A stretch of 36,273 bases of DNA from an uncultured Anaeromassilibacillus sp. (GTDB lineage: Bacteria > Bacillota > Clostridia > Oscillospirales > Acutalibacteraceae): the NCBI GenBank assembly GCA_930987725.1, contig CAKNKY010000023.1, positions 1 to 36,273 on the forward strand. The letters run 5' to 3'. The notes beneath the pieces are model-generated. The model was not told the origin of the DNA, did not search any database, and was given only the letters and a program-made list of their open reading frames with translations. The position numbers and the translations under genes were made by a program. How positions within the stretch are numbered: position 1 is the stretch's first letter; every line of letters starts with the position of its first letter. This document shows, in pieces, positions 1 to 7,667 of the stretch.

Positions 1-286
1 GGGACAAGCAAGGAAATCCCCGTCGCGGCCTGAGCGACAAATGAAAAGAAGTTTGAGAGGCAACAGCCAAACAGGAAAAGGCGAAAGATAAGAGAAAAAT
101 GCGCGTGCAAACAACGTAGAACAGGCAAACAGACAGCCAAAACAAGACGGAACTGCGCACACAAAGCGCATGGCGGGCAGGTTCCGGCAGCACGGGTCGG
201 GCAAAAAGAGATAAGCGGCCCGAAGGCCGGGAACAAGGCAGCGGCGCACCGGCAGAAATATCTGGCACACAAGCCGCCGCAACAGC
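1..286. other. gene-free left end
   Basis: No credible coding region is seen in either strand here. The open frames are short, lack a ribosome binding site and match no family I recognise. The stretch is A-rich at first and then passes into the hairpin-rich sequence that starts near 287. It could be the far end of an intergenic region whose flanking gene lies outside the window. Confidence 0.5.
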
Positions 287-396
287 GGCTGGCCGCGCAA
301 GAACGGCCAGCCCGGCACATGGCGCGGCACGCCGGACAAAAAGGACCCCTCCGAACAGGCAAAACTCGCGTTCGCTCTTTTGCCTGCCCGGAGGGG
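287..396. repeat. two large intergenic hairpins
   Basis: Two inverted repeats follow each other. At 287-295 GGCTGGCCG pairs with CGGCCAGCC at 304-312. At 346-353 CCCCTCCG pairs with CGGAGGGG at 389-396, enclosing a second stem of CAGGCAAAA (356-364) with TTTTGCCTG (378-386). Neither is followed by a long T run, so they are not classical terminators. A related GCGGCCCGAAGG motif lies at about 215-226 and again in the tandem repeats at the right end of the window, which suggests a dispersed intergenic repeat family. Confidence 0.55.
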
Positions 397-512
397 CTTT
401 GTGAACCGGGGCCGCCAAAAAATCGCTTCGCTGTTTTTGGCTGGCACGATTTTTTTAGCTTCGCGCTTTTATTTGCTTCGCATTGCGTGCAGCGCCGCGC
501 GCAGTGCAGAAC

Positions 513-535
513 AAAAGGGGGCACCGCCCCCTTTT
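513..535. terminator. bidirectional intrinsic terminator after GH43
   Basis: AAAAGGGGGC (513-522) pairs perfectly with GCCCCCTTTT (526-535) around a three-base loop. Read on the minus strand the hairpin ends in TTTTGTTC, so it can terminate the GH31-GH43 transcript, whose last stop is at 605. The A and T flanks would also let it act on the plus strand. A second hairpin lies between it and the GH43 stop. Confidence 0.6.
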
Positions 536-543
536 ATCCCCTG

Positions 544-565
544 CAAGCTTTTTGAAAAAAGCTTG
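544..565. repeat. perfect 10-bp inverted repeat
   Basis: CAAGCTTTTT (544-553) is followed by a two-base GA spacer and AAAAAGCTTG (556-565). The motif, with the adjoining GGGGGC hairpin, resembles a dispersed intergenic cassette I associate with Clostridia genomes; that is from memory, not a search. It lies just downstream of the GH43 stop on the minus strand. Confidence 0.55.
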
Positions 566-604
566 ACCAAAAACTTTACTGTTTAGGCCGGGTAAAAGCT
601 TTGC

Positions 605-2032
605 TTATTTCTCCAGCGAGAAGGAGAGCAGCGCCGCCGTGCCGGGGCCCGCATAGCGGAAATACAGCGGATGCACGCCGTCCGGGATCGAAACCTCCGC
701 GCTGTAATCCGTCCACACATCCGTGTAATCCACCGGGATCTCCGCCAGCACCGGGCCGTTCCACGACGTCATCACCTGGAAGCGGCCGCTGCAGTAGCCG
801 CGCACGCGGATGTGCACGCGGCGTACGCCCTCAAACGCAAAGTATTTGAAGCCGCAGCACGCCGAATCCGTCATGTTCATGATGTAGGCGTCGCACACGT
901 CGCCGTCCGCGCCGTCCTGCATGATGCGCGGGAACCGGCTGTCGAGCCAGAACCCATTTTTGCCCGCGCCGCCGGAGTAGATGTTGTCCGTGGAGCAGAA
1001 GAGGTTGCACGCGATGTAGGCCGGGTATTCGCCCTCGCCGCGCAGCGGGCCGCCGTTCAGGCCGCAGGAGGTCATCTCCACCTGCGGGATCGAGCCGTCC
1101 GGCAGAATCTCCACGCGCTCCGCCATGCCCTGGCGGCTGAAGTTCGTGCCGTTTGTGTGGCGGTGATAGAAGATGTACCATTCGCCGTTGATCTCCACCA
1201 GGCCGCCGTGGTTGTTCGCGCCGTAGTACATCGGCTTTTCCGCCGGCTTGTAGGTGCCGATGTGCAGGTCATTGTTCGCCACCAGCACGCCGCCGTAGGT
1301 GAACGGGCCTTCCGGGCTGTCGCTCACGGCGTAGCACAGCTCATACATGACAATGGAGGAGTAGACAAAATAGTATTTGTCGTTCACCTTGCGGATCGAC
1401 GGCGCTTCGAAGAACTCGTGGCCCTCATAGCCGCTGCCGGCGCTGTAGGGCTCGCTCGGCGCAATCGTGACCGGCGCTTTGCGGATCGTGAGCATGTCGC
1501 TGTCCAGCACGGTGAGCATCGCGCCCTTGCGGCTCTTGTCGCCCGGGGCGCAGAAGCCGGTGTAGAGGTAGACCTTGCCGTTCTCCATGAGTACGCCGGG
1601 GTCAAACTGCGGCTCGTCGCCCTCGCGCTCGCCCAGCAGCGTGCCGTCCGGGTAACGGACGTAGCCGTAGAACTGGTATTTGCCGGCCGGGGAATCGCAC
1701 ACCGCCACGGATACGCAGGACTTCTTGTCCAGCACATAGTAGAGGTAGTAGCGGCCGTCCTCGCCGCGCACCACGTCGGGCGCATAGAGGCACATGCGGC
1801 CGTCCGGGTTGAAGGGATCGTCCGTCTTGCGGAAGATCACGCCCTCGCAGCGCCAGTCGCCGGGGTTGTCCACCGGGGCGGACCAGCACACATAGTCGTT
1901 CATGCAGTAGACCTGGCCGTTGTAGCGGTCGTGCGAGCCGTAAACGTAGATGCGGCCGTCAAACACATAGGGCTCGCCGTCCGGGATGTATTCCCAGCTC
2001 GGCAGATAGGGGTTAAACGCTTGCTTTTTCAT
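605..2032 (-). CDS. glycoside hydrolase family 43 protein
   Basis: A 475-residue intracellular protein with no signal peptide, probably a beta-xylosidase or alpha-L-arabinofuranosidase acting on imported oligosaccharides. The N-terminal two thirds form a GH43 five-bladed propeller: a catalytic-base region with PDGEPYVFDGRIYVYGSHD near residue 17, APDVVRGEDGRYYLYY near 90, and FEAPSIRK near 205 that would hold the acid glutamate. The last 130 or so residues look like a CBM6-type beta-sandwich. The start is ATG after an AGGAGG site that overlaps the end of the upstream GH31 gene, only 12 bases away, so the two are co-transcribed. The exact GH43 subfamily and substrate cannot be read from the sequence. 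Confidence 0.88.
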   Translation of the reverse strand: MKKQAFNPYLPSWEYIPDGEPYVFDGRIYVYGSHDRYNGQVYCMNDYVCWSAPVDNPGDWRCEGVIFRKTDDPFNPDGRMCLYAPDVVRGEDGRYYLYYVLDKKSCVSVAVCDSPAGKYQFYGYVRYPDGTLLGEREGDEPQFDPGVLMENGKVYLYTGFCAPGDKSRKGAMLTVLDSDMLTIRKAPVTIAPSEPYSAGSGYEGHEFFEAPSIRKVNDKYYFVYSSIVMYELCYAVSDSPEGPFTYGGVLVANNDLHIGTYKPAEKPMYYGANNHGGLVEINGEWYIFYHRHTNGTNFSRQGMAERVEILPDGSIPQVEMTSCGLNGGPLRGEGEYPAYIACNLFCSTDNIYSGGAGKNGFWLDSRFPRIMQDGADGDVCDAYIMNMTDSACCGFKYFAFEGVRRVHIRVRGYCSGRFQVMTSWNGPVLAEIPVDYTDVWTDYSAEVSIPDGVHPLYFRYAGPGTAALLSFSLEK

Positions 2033-2044
2033 TGCAGAACCTCC

Positions 2045-4447
2045 TCAGTCAGATGATAAATCGTGATTCGGCAGGGGCGGCTGTTCGCCGTCCATGACGA
2101 AGACTTCGAATTCGGATGTGCAGTCCTCGCCGCCGCGCACGGCGGTGAAGGTGCGTGTGGTGTCGTCCCAGCGGAGGGCGGTCACGGTGTAATCGCCGGA
2201 TTCATAGCCGAAGCCGTCGCCGTCGTCCTCATAGAACAGCGTTTCGCCGCCCGCGCCCGGATAAACGAACACCGGCACGGGGCGCGCCTCGCGCGGCACG
2301 GAGCGCGTGAGGCTGCGGGAGGCCGGCAGCGCGGCCCCCGCCTTCACAAACACGGGGATGCGCGAGAGCGGCGCTTCCGCCAGAATCTCGCGACCGCCCT
2401 CATACACGCGGTTTGTCCACAGGTCGATCCACCGCCCGCGCGGCAGATACACCGGGCGGCACGGCACGGCGGACCCGTCTTCTTCGGTTTCCGCGGGCAG
2501 CTCCGTCTCCGGGGCCGTCACCGGGCAGACGAGCAGGCTCCCGCAGAAGAGGTATTCGTCCGCCGTCTCGCGGGCGCGCACATCCTCCGGGAACTCGAAC
2601 GCGAGCATCCGCATAAGGCTGCCGCCGTCGCGCCAAGCGAGGCCGGCCGCGCTGTACACGAGCGGCAGCAGGCGGTAACGCAGGCGGCTCACGGACGCCA
2701 TCGCTTCATACCACGGGCTGCCCGCGCCGCCGAAGGCCCAGGGCTCGCGGCGCGTGTCCGTGCCGTGGGCGCGGAACAACGGCAGGAAGGCGGCATACTG
2801 GAACCAGCGCGTGTAGAGTTCGCGGTAGGCCGCGCTTCCGCTGCCCTCCTCAAACTGCCCGTCCCAGAACCAAGGCAGGCCGCGCTTCACGAAGAAGCCG
2901 CCGGTGTCGCACGTCCAGTAGGGCAGGCCGGACGCGCAGAAGTTCAGCCCCGCCGCGATCTGGCGGCGGAACGTTTCCCACGACGCGGCCGTGTCGCCGG
3001 ACCAGAACACCGCGCCGTAACGCTGGGCGCCGGTGTAAGCGCTGCGCGTGAGGATGACGGGGCGGTGCGCGGCGTCGGATGCGCGCTGGCCCTCATAAAT
3101 GGCCTGCGTGTGGAACAGGCAGTAGGCGTTCGAGAGGCGCAGCGGGATCTGCTTCTGCACCTCCGCCACATACTCGGCATACTGGGCGGCGGGGTCCGGC
3201 TTTTCCGTGTGCGCCCATTCCGGCGTGAGCGGCTCGCTCGCGTCGCACCACCAGGCGTCCACGCCGAACCGTTTCAGGCCGCGCTCCGTCTGGTGCCAGT
3301 AGAGCTCCCGCGCTTCCGGGAGAAAAGCGTTGTATTGATCGCTGAAAGGCAGCAGCCAGCCGCGCGCGGCGAACGCCTTCGCATCCGGCGAATTGGCGCT
3401 CGGGTTCGACCAGACGGACACCATGAGCCGCGCACCGAGCGCGTGCAGCTCGTCCATCATGGCGCGGGGATCCGGGAAGCGGGCGGGGTCGAGCGTTTTC
3501 TGGCCCCAGTAGCCGTCCTCCCAGGAATTCCAGTCGAGCACGACGCAGTCGAGGCCGAGCCCCAGGCGGCGGAACGTGCGGGCCGTGTCCACAAGTTCCT
3601 GCGCCGATTCATAGCGCTCCTGCGACTGGAAATAGCCGAACACCCACTTCGGCGGCACCGCCGCCCGGCCCGTGAGCGTGCGCACGCCGCGCACGACGCC
3701 GTCCATGCCGCCGCCCAGGAGGAAGTACTGGTCCCACTCCTCGTCGGCCTCCAGATACAGGCTGTGGGAGAACGCGTCGTCGCGGAACACGGCCGGGCCG
3801 TAGGTGTCGAGCAGAATGCCGTAGCCCAGGCTGGAGACGAGCACCGGCACGGCGATCTTCAGGTTCGCCTGGTGCAGGTATACCGTGTGGCCGCGCAGGT
3901 CGAGCAGCCCCTCCTCGTGCTGGCCGAGGCCGTAGAGCGATTCGCCCTCCTGCCAGAGGAAGTGCACGCGGCCGCGGAACAGGCGGCGGTCAAACAGGCG
4001 GCCGCCCTCGCGCACGAACGATTTCTCGCCGTCCGGCGTCTGCACGCGTTCCACGCGCGCCGGGGCGTCCGGGTCGGTCACAAAGGCGTCGTAGCCCTCG
4101 AGCTCACGCGGCCGGGCCGGGTCCTCGCGCAGCAGGATGTGCCCCTGCGCGTCGGCGTAGGAAACAGTAAACGTTTCGCGATCCACCGTGAGCGCCGCGC
4201 ACGCGGTGCGCAGCTCCACGATCGAATCCGTCTCCCGCCAGGTCCAGTCCACCGGTTCCGGCTGCCACACCATGCCGGGCGTGTGCCGGCTGCCGAACGA
4301 TTCCTGCCGCGTGAACCGCACGCGCACAATGCCGGCGCGCACCGGCTGCAGCAGCATGGAGCCGTATTCCGAGCGGAGCAGAAGCCCCTGATCCGTGCGC
4401 GCCGCCGCCGTGACGCGCAGGCTGGGGCGGTGCTGTGGGGTCATCAT
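2045..4447 (-). CDS. GH31 alpha-xylosidase/alpha-glucosidase
   Basis: About 800 residues, cytoplasmic, a retaining GH31 enzyme that removes alpha-linked xylose or glucose from oligosaccharide ends. The nucleophile motif DAWWCDASEP lies near residue 400 and the acid/base region VFWSGDTAASWETF near 484. The W-x-DA-x-EP form resembles alpha-xylosidases of xyloglucan loci more than maltases, so alpha-xylosidase is the better guess. The reading frame is open upstream to 4555, but ATG 4447 follows a GGGAAGGGGAGGG purine-rich ribosome site, and residues before it look like non-coding sequence. It is first in a two-gene operon with GH43, with a promoter at 4527-4555. The AraC gene next upstream probably regulates it. 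Confidence 0.9.
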   Translation of the reverse strand: MMTPQHRPSLRVTAAARTDQGLLLRSEYGSMLLQPVRAGIVRVRFTRQESFGSRHTPGMVWQPEPVDWTWRETDSIVELRTACAALTVDRETFTVSYADAQGHILLREDPARPRELEGYDAFVTDPDAPARVERVQTPDGEKSFVREGGRLFDRRLFRGRVHFLWQEGESLYGLGQHEEGLLDLRGHTVYLHQANLKIAVPVLVSSLGYGILLDTYGPAVFRDDAFSHSLYLEADEEWDQYFLLGGGMDGVVRGVRTLTGRAAVPPKWVFGYFQSQERYESAQELVDTARTFRRLGLGLDCVVLDWNSWEDGYWGQKTLDPARFPDPRAMMDELHALGARLMVSVWSNPSANSPDAKAFAARGWLLPFSDQYNAFLPEARELYWHQTERGLKRFGVDAWWCDASEPLTPEWAHTEKPDPAAQYAEYVAEVQKQIPLRLSNAYCLFHTQAIYEGQRASDAAHRPVILTRSAYTGAQRYGAVFWSGDTAASWETFRRQIAAGLNFCASGLPYWTCDTGGFFVKRGLPWFWDGQFEEGSGSAAYRELYTRWFQYAAFLPLFRAHGTDTRREPWAFGGAGSPWYEAMASVSRLRYRLLPLVYSAAGLAWRDGGSLMRMLAFEFPEDVRARETADEYLFCGSLLVCPVTAPETELPAETEEDGSAVPCRPVYLPRGRWIDLWTNRVYEGGREILAEAPLSRIPVFVKAGAALPASRSLTRSVPREARPVPVFVYPGAGGETLFYEDDGDGFGYESGDYTVTALRWDDTTRTFTAVRGGEDCTSEFEVFVMDGEQPPLPNHDLSSD

Positions 4448-4526
4448 GAAAAACCCTCCCCTTCCCTTCCATCGACACAGGATTGCATTTCGCGCGGCCG
4501 CGCCGCCGAAACGCGCGCTTGCCCTT

Positions 4527-4555
4527 ATTATACGGGCGAACGGGGGGCAGATCAA
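4527..4555 (-). promoter_or_regulatory. sigma-A promoter for GH31-GH43
   Basis: On the minus strand TTGATC (4555-4550) is separated by 17 bases from a perfect TATAAT (4532-4527). The expected transcript starts near 4520 and leaves a leader of about 70 bases before the GH31 ATG. It lies between araC and GH31, so the glycosidases can be expressed separately from the regulator. Confidence 0.7.
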
Positions 4556-4592
4556 GAGCTAAATGCGAAACGGTTCACTTTTTTGCCCGGCC

Positions 4593-5402
4593 TCACTGCC
4601 TGCGGTAGGCGTTCGGCGTGCGGCCCGTCTCCTGTCGGAAGGCGCGGATAAAGGCCGTGGCATCCGAAAAGCCGCACTTTGCCGCAATCTGCGAGACCGT
4701 GAGGTTCGTCTGCAGCAGCAGCTCCTTCGCGCAGGAGATCCGGTTCAGCTGCAGGTATCGTTTCGGCGTGCAGCCCGTCCACGCGCGGAACAGGTGGGTG
4801 AGATAGTATTTGCTCACGTAAAAGCGCGCGGCCAGCTCCGAAATCCGCACCGGCTCCGCAAAGCGGCGGTCCAGCTCGCGCTGCACGGCGTTGATCAGCG
4901 CCAGCGTCTGCGGCGGAGGGCCGCCGGCCGGGGCGCGGTGCTCCCGCGCCAGCGAGATGAGGAAGAGCTTGAGGCAGCATGCCGCTGCCTGCGCGGAAAA
5001 CGTATCCTGCGCGTGTTCCCCCGCTTCGCGCGCGAGGTCGTGCAGCAGCCCCTCCTGCCGCTTGTTCAGCGGGTAGACGTGCGCGCCCTCGAGGTGGCAG
5101 CGGAACAGCCCGGAAAGCTGCGGATCCGCCAGCAGCTCGTCGAGCCGGCGGCGCGAGAGCTTGAAGGTGTACCGCTCATATTCCCCGGAGAGGATGTGCG
5201 TCGCGTGCTCCTCGAGGCAGTTCACCAGCACGGCGGCCGGCGCCTTCGCCGTGACGGCCGCGCCCCCGAATCGGACCTCCGCCTCGCCGCGCACCAGATA
5301 CAGGATCTCATACGTGCTGTGCGTGTGCGGGGTGAAGCCGGAGGCATCGCGCGAATAGTCCACCGTGCAGAGCCGATCGTCCAACGGAACCCCCTCCTCC
5401 AT
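4593..5402 (-). CDS. AraC family transcriptional regulator
   Basis: A 269-residue one-component regulator. The N-terminal half is a cupin-like sugar-sensing domain (PHTHSTYEILYLVRGEAEV, residues about 25-45). The C-terminal 100 residues carry two helix-turn-helix units, with the AraC signature running through LTVSQIAAKCGFSDATAFIR to FRQETGRTPNAYRR at the end. It is upstream of and in line with GH31 and GH43, and divergent from the redox operon that starts at 5544, so it could control either or both. A good promoter lies at 5484-5511. The effector is unknown; a plant oligosaccharide is plausible. Confidence 0.92.
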   Translation of the reverse strand: MEEGVPLDDRLCTVDYSRDASGFTPHTHSTYEILYLVRGEAEVRFGGAAVTAKAPAAVLVNCLEEHATHILSGEYERYTFKLSRRRLDELLADPQLSGLFRCHLEGAHVYPLNKRQEGLLHDLAREAGEHAQDTFSAQAAACCLKLFLISLAREHRAPAGGPPPQTLALINAVQRELDRRFAEPVRISELAARFYVSKYYLTHLFRAWTGCTPKRYLQLNRISCAKELLLQTNLTVSQIAAKCGFSDATAFIRAFRQETGRTPNAYRRQ

Positions 5403-5483
5403 TTGAAAAAAGCAATTTTTGCCGATCTTCCGGCAAGGAAACAGGATCTTTTGAACGGAAAATCATGTATTCTTTCCTTAGAT

Positions 5484-5511
5484 AGTATAACAAATCCCGG
5501 AAAGCTGTCAA
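5484..5511 (-). promoter_or_regulatory. promoter for araC-type regulator
   Basis: On the minus strand TTGACA (5511-5506) is followed after 16 bases by TATACT (5489-5484), giving a leader of about 75 bases before the ATG at 5402. The same 140-base divergent region must hold the promoter of the plus-strand redox operon, for which I see no clear consensus; that promoter may need activation. Confidence 0.65.
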
Positions 5512-5543
5512 CCGGAAAGACAAACACGAAGGGAGAACCGAAC

Positions 5544-6872
5544 ATGGAACGATTCGAAAACAAGGCGCTCCAGGCGTTTGCGGAAAAGCTGGACGCCCAG
5601 GGCGTGCAGCTGCCCCTTTCCGAGCACACGGAGGTGCTGGCGCAGCCGCTCGCGATCGGCGCGCACACGATGCACAACCGCATCGTCGTGCAGCCTATGG
5701 AAGGCTGCGACGGCACGGCGGACGGACGCCCCGCCGAGCCGACGGTCCGCCGTTACATGCGCTTTGCCCGGGGCGGCGCCGGGCTCATCTGGTTCGAGGC
5801 GACGGCCGTGTGCCGCGAAGGCCGCGCCAACCCGCGCCAGCTCTGGCTCACGCCGGAGACGCTCGACGATTTCCGCCGCCTGGCCGATCAGATCCGCGAG
5901 GAGGCCGTGAAGGCGAACGGCTACGCCCCGCTGCTCATCCTGCAGGCCACGCATTCCGGCCGGTATTCCAAGCCGGAGGGCAGGCCGGACCCGCTCATCG
6001 CGTACAACAACCCGCTGTTTGAGGGCGGCACGCCCATCCCGGCGGAGCGCATCGTCCCGGACGAGTACCTCGACCGCCTGGTGGAGCAGATGGGCGCGGC
6101 TGCCGCGCTGGCCGAGAAGGCCGGGTTTGACGGCGTGGACATCAAGAGCTGCCACCGCTATCTGGCCAGCGAGCTGCTCTCCGCCTACACGCGGCCCGGC
6201 CGCTATGGCGGCTCGTTCGAAAACCGCACCCGCTTCCTGCGCAGCGCCGTGCAGGCCGCCAAACAGGAAACCGGCTCCGATTTCATCGTGACCTCGCGGC
6301 TGAACGTGTATGACGGTTTCCCCTATCCCTACGGCTTCGGCGTCGCCGAGGGAGGGGGCCTGACGCCCGATCTCAGCGAGCCGGAGCGCCTCGTCTCGCT
6401 GCTGTGCGCGGAATCCGGCCTCAAGCTGCTCGACGTGACGATCGGCAACCCCTATGTGAACCCGCATGTGAACCGCCCCGCCAACCATTACCCCTATGCG
6501 TGTGAGGAATCGCCGCTCACGGGCCTGGCGCGCATGGTGTCGTGCGTATCGGCCATCCAGAAATCCGCGCCGGATCTGGCTGTGATCGGCTCCGGCCTCT
6601 CCTATCCCGGCGCCATGGCGCCCTATCTCGCCGCGGGCGGCGTGGAGCAGGGCTGCTTCGCCGTGGCGGGCTTCGGCCGCGCCTCCTTCGCGTACCCGGA
6701 CTTCCCCCGCGACATCCTGCAGAAGGGCGCCGTGGACGCGGCCCGCTGCTGTGTGGCCTGCGGCAAGTGCTCCGAACTCATGCGCGCAGGGTCGATCGCC
6801 GGCTGCGTGGTGAGAGACTCTGCGTATTATCTGCCGTATTATAAACGGGATGTATTGAAAAAGGAGGGCTGA
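5544..6872 (+). CDS. Old Yellow Enzyme-type NADH:flavin oxidoreductase
   Basis: A 442-residue FMN-dependent ene-reductase-type protein. The TIM-barrel signature runs from GFDGVDIKSCHRYL near residue 195 to YGGSFENRTRFL near 225, with the N-terminal FMN contact around NRIVVQPMEG. Near residues 400-420 a cysteine cluster (CCVACGKC, then a cysteine 11 residues on) matches the 4Fe-4S site of 2,4-dienoyl-CoA reductase, BaiCD and daidzein reductase. The protein ends shortly after this, so it lacks the C-terminal FAD/NAD domain of those roughly 650-residue enzymes and must receive electrons otherwise. The chosen start follows GGGAG; the frame is open far upstream but that part overlaps araC antisense. 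It is first of four tightly spaced redox genes. Confidence 0.87.
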   Translation: MERFENKALQAFAEKLDAQGVQLPLSEHTEVLAQPLAIGAHTMHNRIVVQPMEGCDGTADGRPAEPTVRRYMRFARGGAGLIWFEATAVCREGRANPRQLWLTPETLDDFRRLADQIREEAVKANGYAPLLILQATHSGRYSKPEGRPDPLIAYNNPLFEGGTPIPAERIVPDEYLDRLVEQMGAAAALAEKAGFDGVDIKSCHRYLASELLSAYTRPGRYGGSFENRTRFLRSAVQAAKQETGSDFIVTSRLNVYDGFPYPYGFGVAEGGGLTPDLSEPERLVSLLCAESGLKLLDVTIGNPYVNPHVNRPANHYPYACEESPLTGLARMVSCVSAIQKSAPDLAVIGSGLSYPGAMAPYLAAGGVEQGCFAVAGFGRASFAYPDFPRDILQKGAVDAARCCVACGKCSELMRAGSIAGCVVRDSAYYLPYYKRDVLKKEG

Positions 6873-6877
6873 GCGCG

Positions 6878-7657
6878 ATGGCGGACGTGCAGAAAATTGC
6901 CCTGGTGACGGGCTCGAGCCGTGGGATCGGCCGCGGCATTGCGGAGCGCCTTTCGCGCGACGGCTTCCATGTGGTGGCGAGCGCGACGGCGCGGGAAAAC
7001 GAGGCGCTGGTGCGCTCCTTCGCAGAGCAGGGGGTTGCGGTGGACTACATCGGCCTTGACATTTCCAGCGAGGGGGACCGCGCGCACGCGCTGGAATGGA
7101 TCCGGGAGAAATACGGGCGGATCGATCTGCTCGTGAACAACGCGGGCGTGGCTCCCACGGTGCGCGCCGACATTCTGGAGACGAGCCGGGAGAGCTTCCG
7201 CCGCCTCATGCACATCAACCTCGAGGGCTGCTTCTTCATGTGCCAGCTCTTCGCCAACGAGATGGTGCGGCTCGTGCAGGCGGGCACGCTGCCGGACTAC
7301 CGCCCGCGCATCGTGAACATCAGCTCCATCTCGGCCTACACCTCCTCGACGTCGCGCGGGGAATACTGCATCTCCAAGGCGGGGATCTCGATGTGCACGA
7401 AGCTGTTCGCGGACCGGCTGGCGGAGTACGGCATCCCGGTGTTCGAGGTGCGGCCCGGCATCATCCTCACGGACATGACGGCGGGCGTGAGGGAAAAGTA
7501 TGAGAAGCTCATCGCGGAGGGCGTGACGCCGATCCGCCGGTTCGGCCGGCCGGAGGACGTGGCGGCCTGCGTCTCCGCGGCGGCGGGCGGCGATCTGGAC
7601 TTCGCCACCGGGCAGGTGCTGAACGCGGACGGCGGCTTCCACCTGCGCCGCCTGTGA
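6878..7657 (+). CDS. short-chain dehydrogenase/reductase (FabG-like)
   Basis: A 259-residue NAD(P)-dependent classical SDR. The Rossmann motif TGSSRGIG is at residues 10-17, NNAG near 88, the catalytic serine in NISSIS near 149 and the YxxxK pair at Y163 and K167. It is annotated as FabG-like only by fold; the setting among redox genes and away from fatty-acid genes argues for oxidation or reduction of a hydroxyl/keto group on a small molecule. The ATG is preceded by AAGGAGG at 6861-6867, which overlaps the end of the OYE gene, so translation is linked. Confidence 0.9.
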   Translation: MADVQKIALVTGSSRGIGRGIAERLSRDGFHVVASATARENEALVRSFAEQGVAVDYIGLDISSEGDRAHALEWIREKYGRIDLLVNNAGVAPTVRADILETSRESFRRLMHINLEGCFFMCQLFANEMVRLVQAGTLPDYRPRIVNISSISAYTSSTSRGEYCISKAGISMCTKLFADRLAEYGIPVFEVRPGIILTDMTAGVREKYEKLIAEGVTPIRRFGRPEDVAACVSAAAGGDLDFATGQVLNADGGFHLRRL

Positions 7658-7667
7658 GGGCGCGGCC

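Noticed and set aside
319-586. Two overlapping short frames in the left intergenic region
   Set aside because: They run through hairpins and a terminator, have no ribosome site, and look like conceptual translation of a repeat.
2063-4651. Long plus-strand open frame opposite GH31
   Set aside because: Antisense shadow of a gene with intact catalytic motifs; low-complexity Arg/Ala/His composition.
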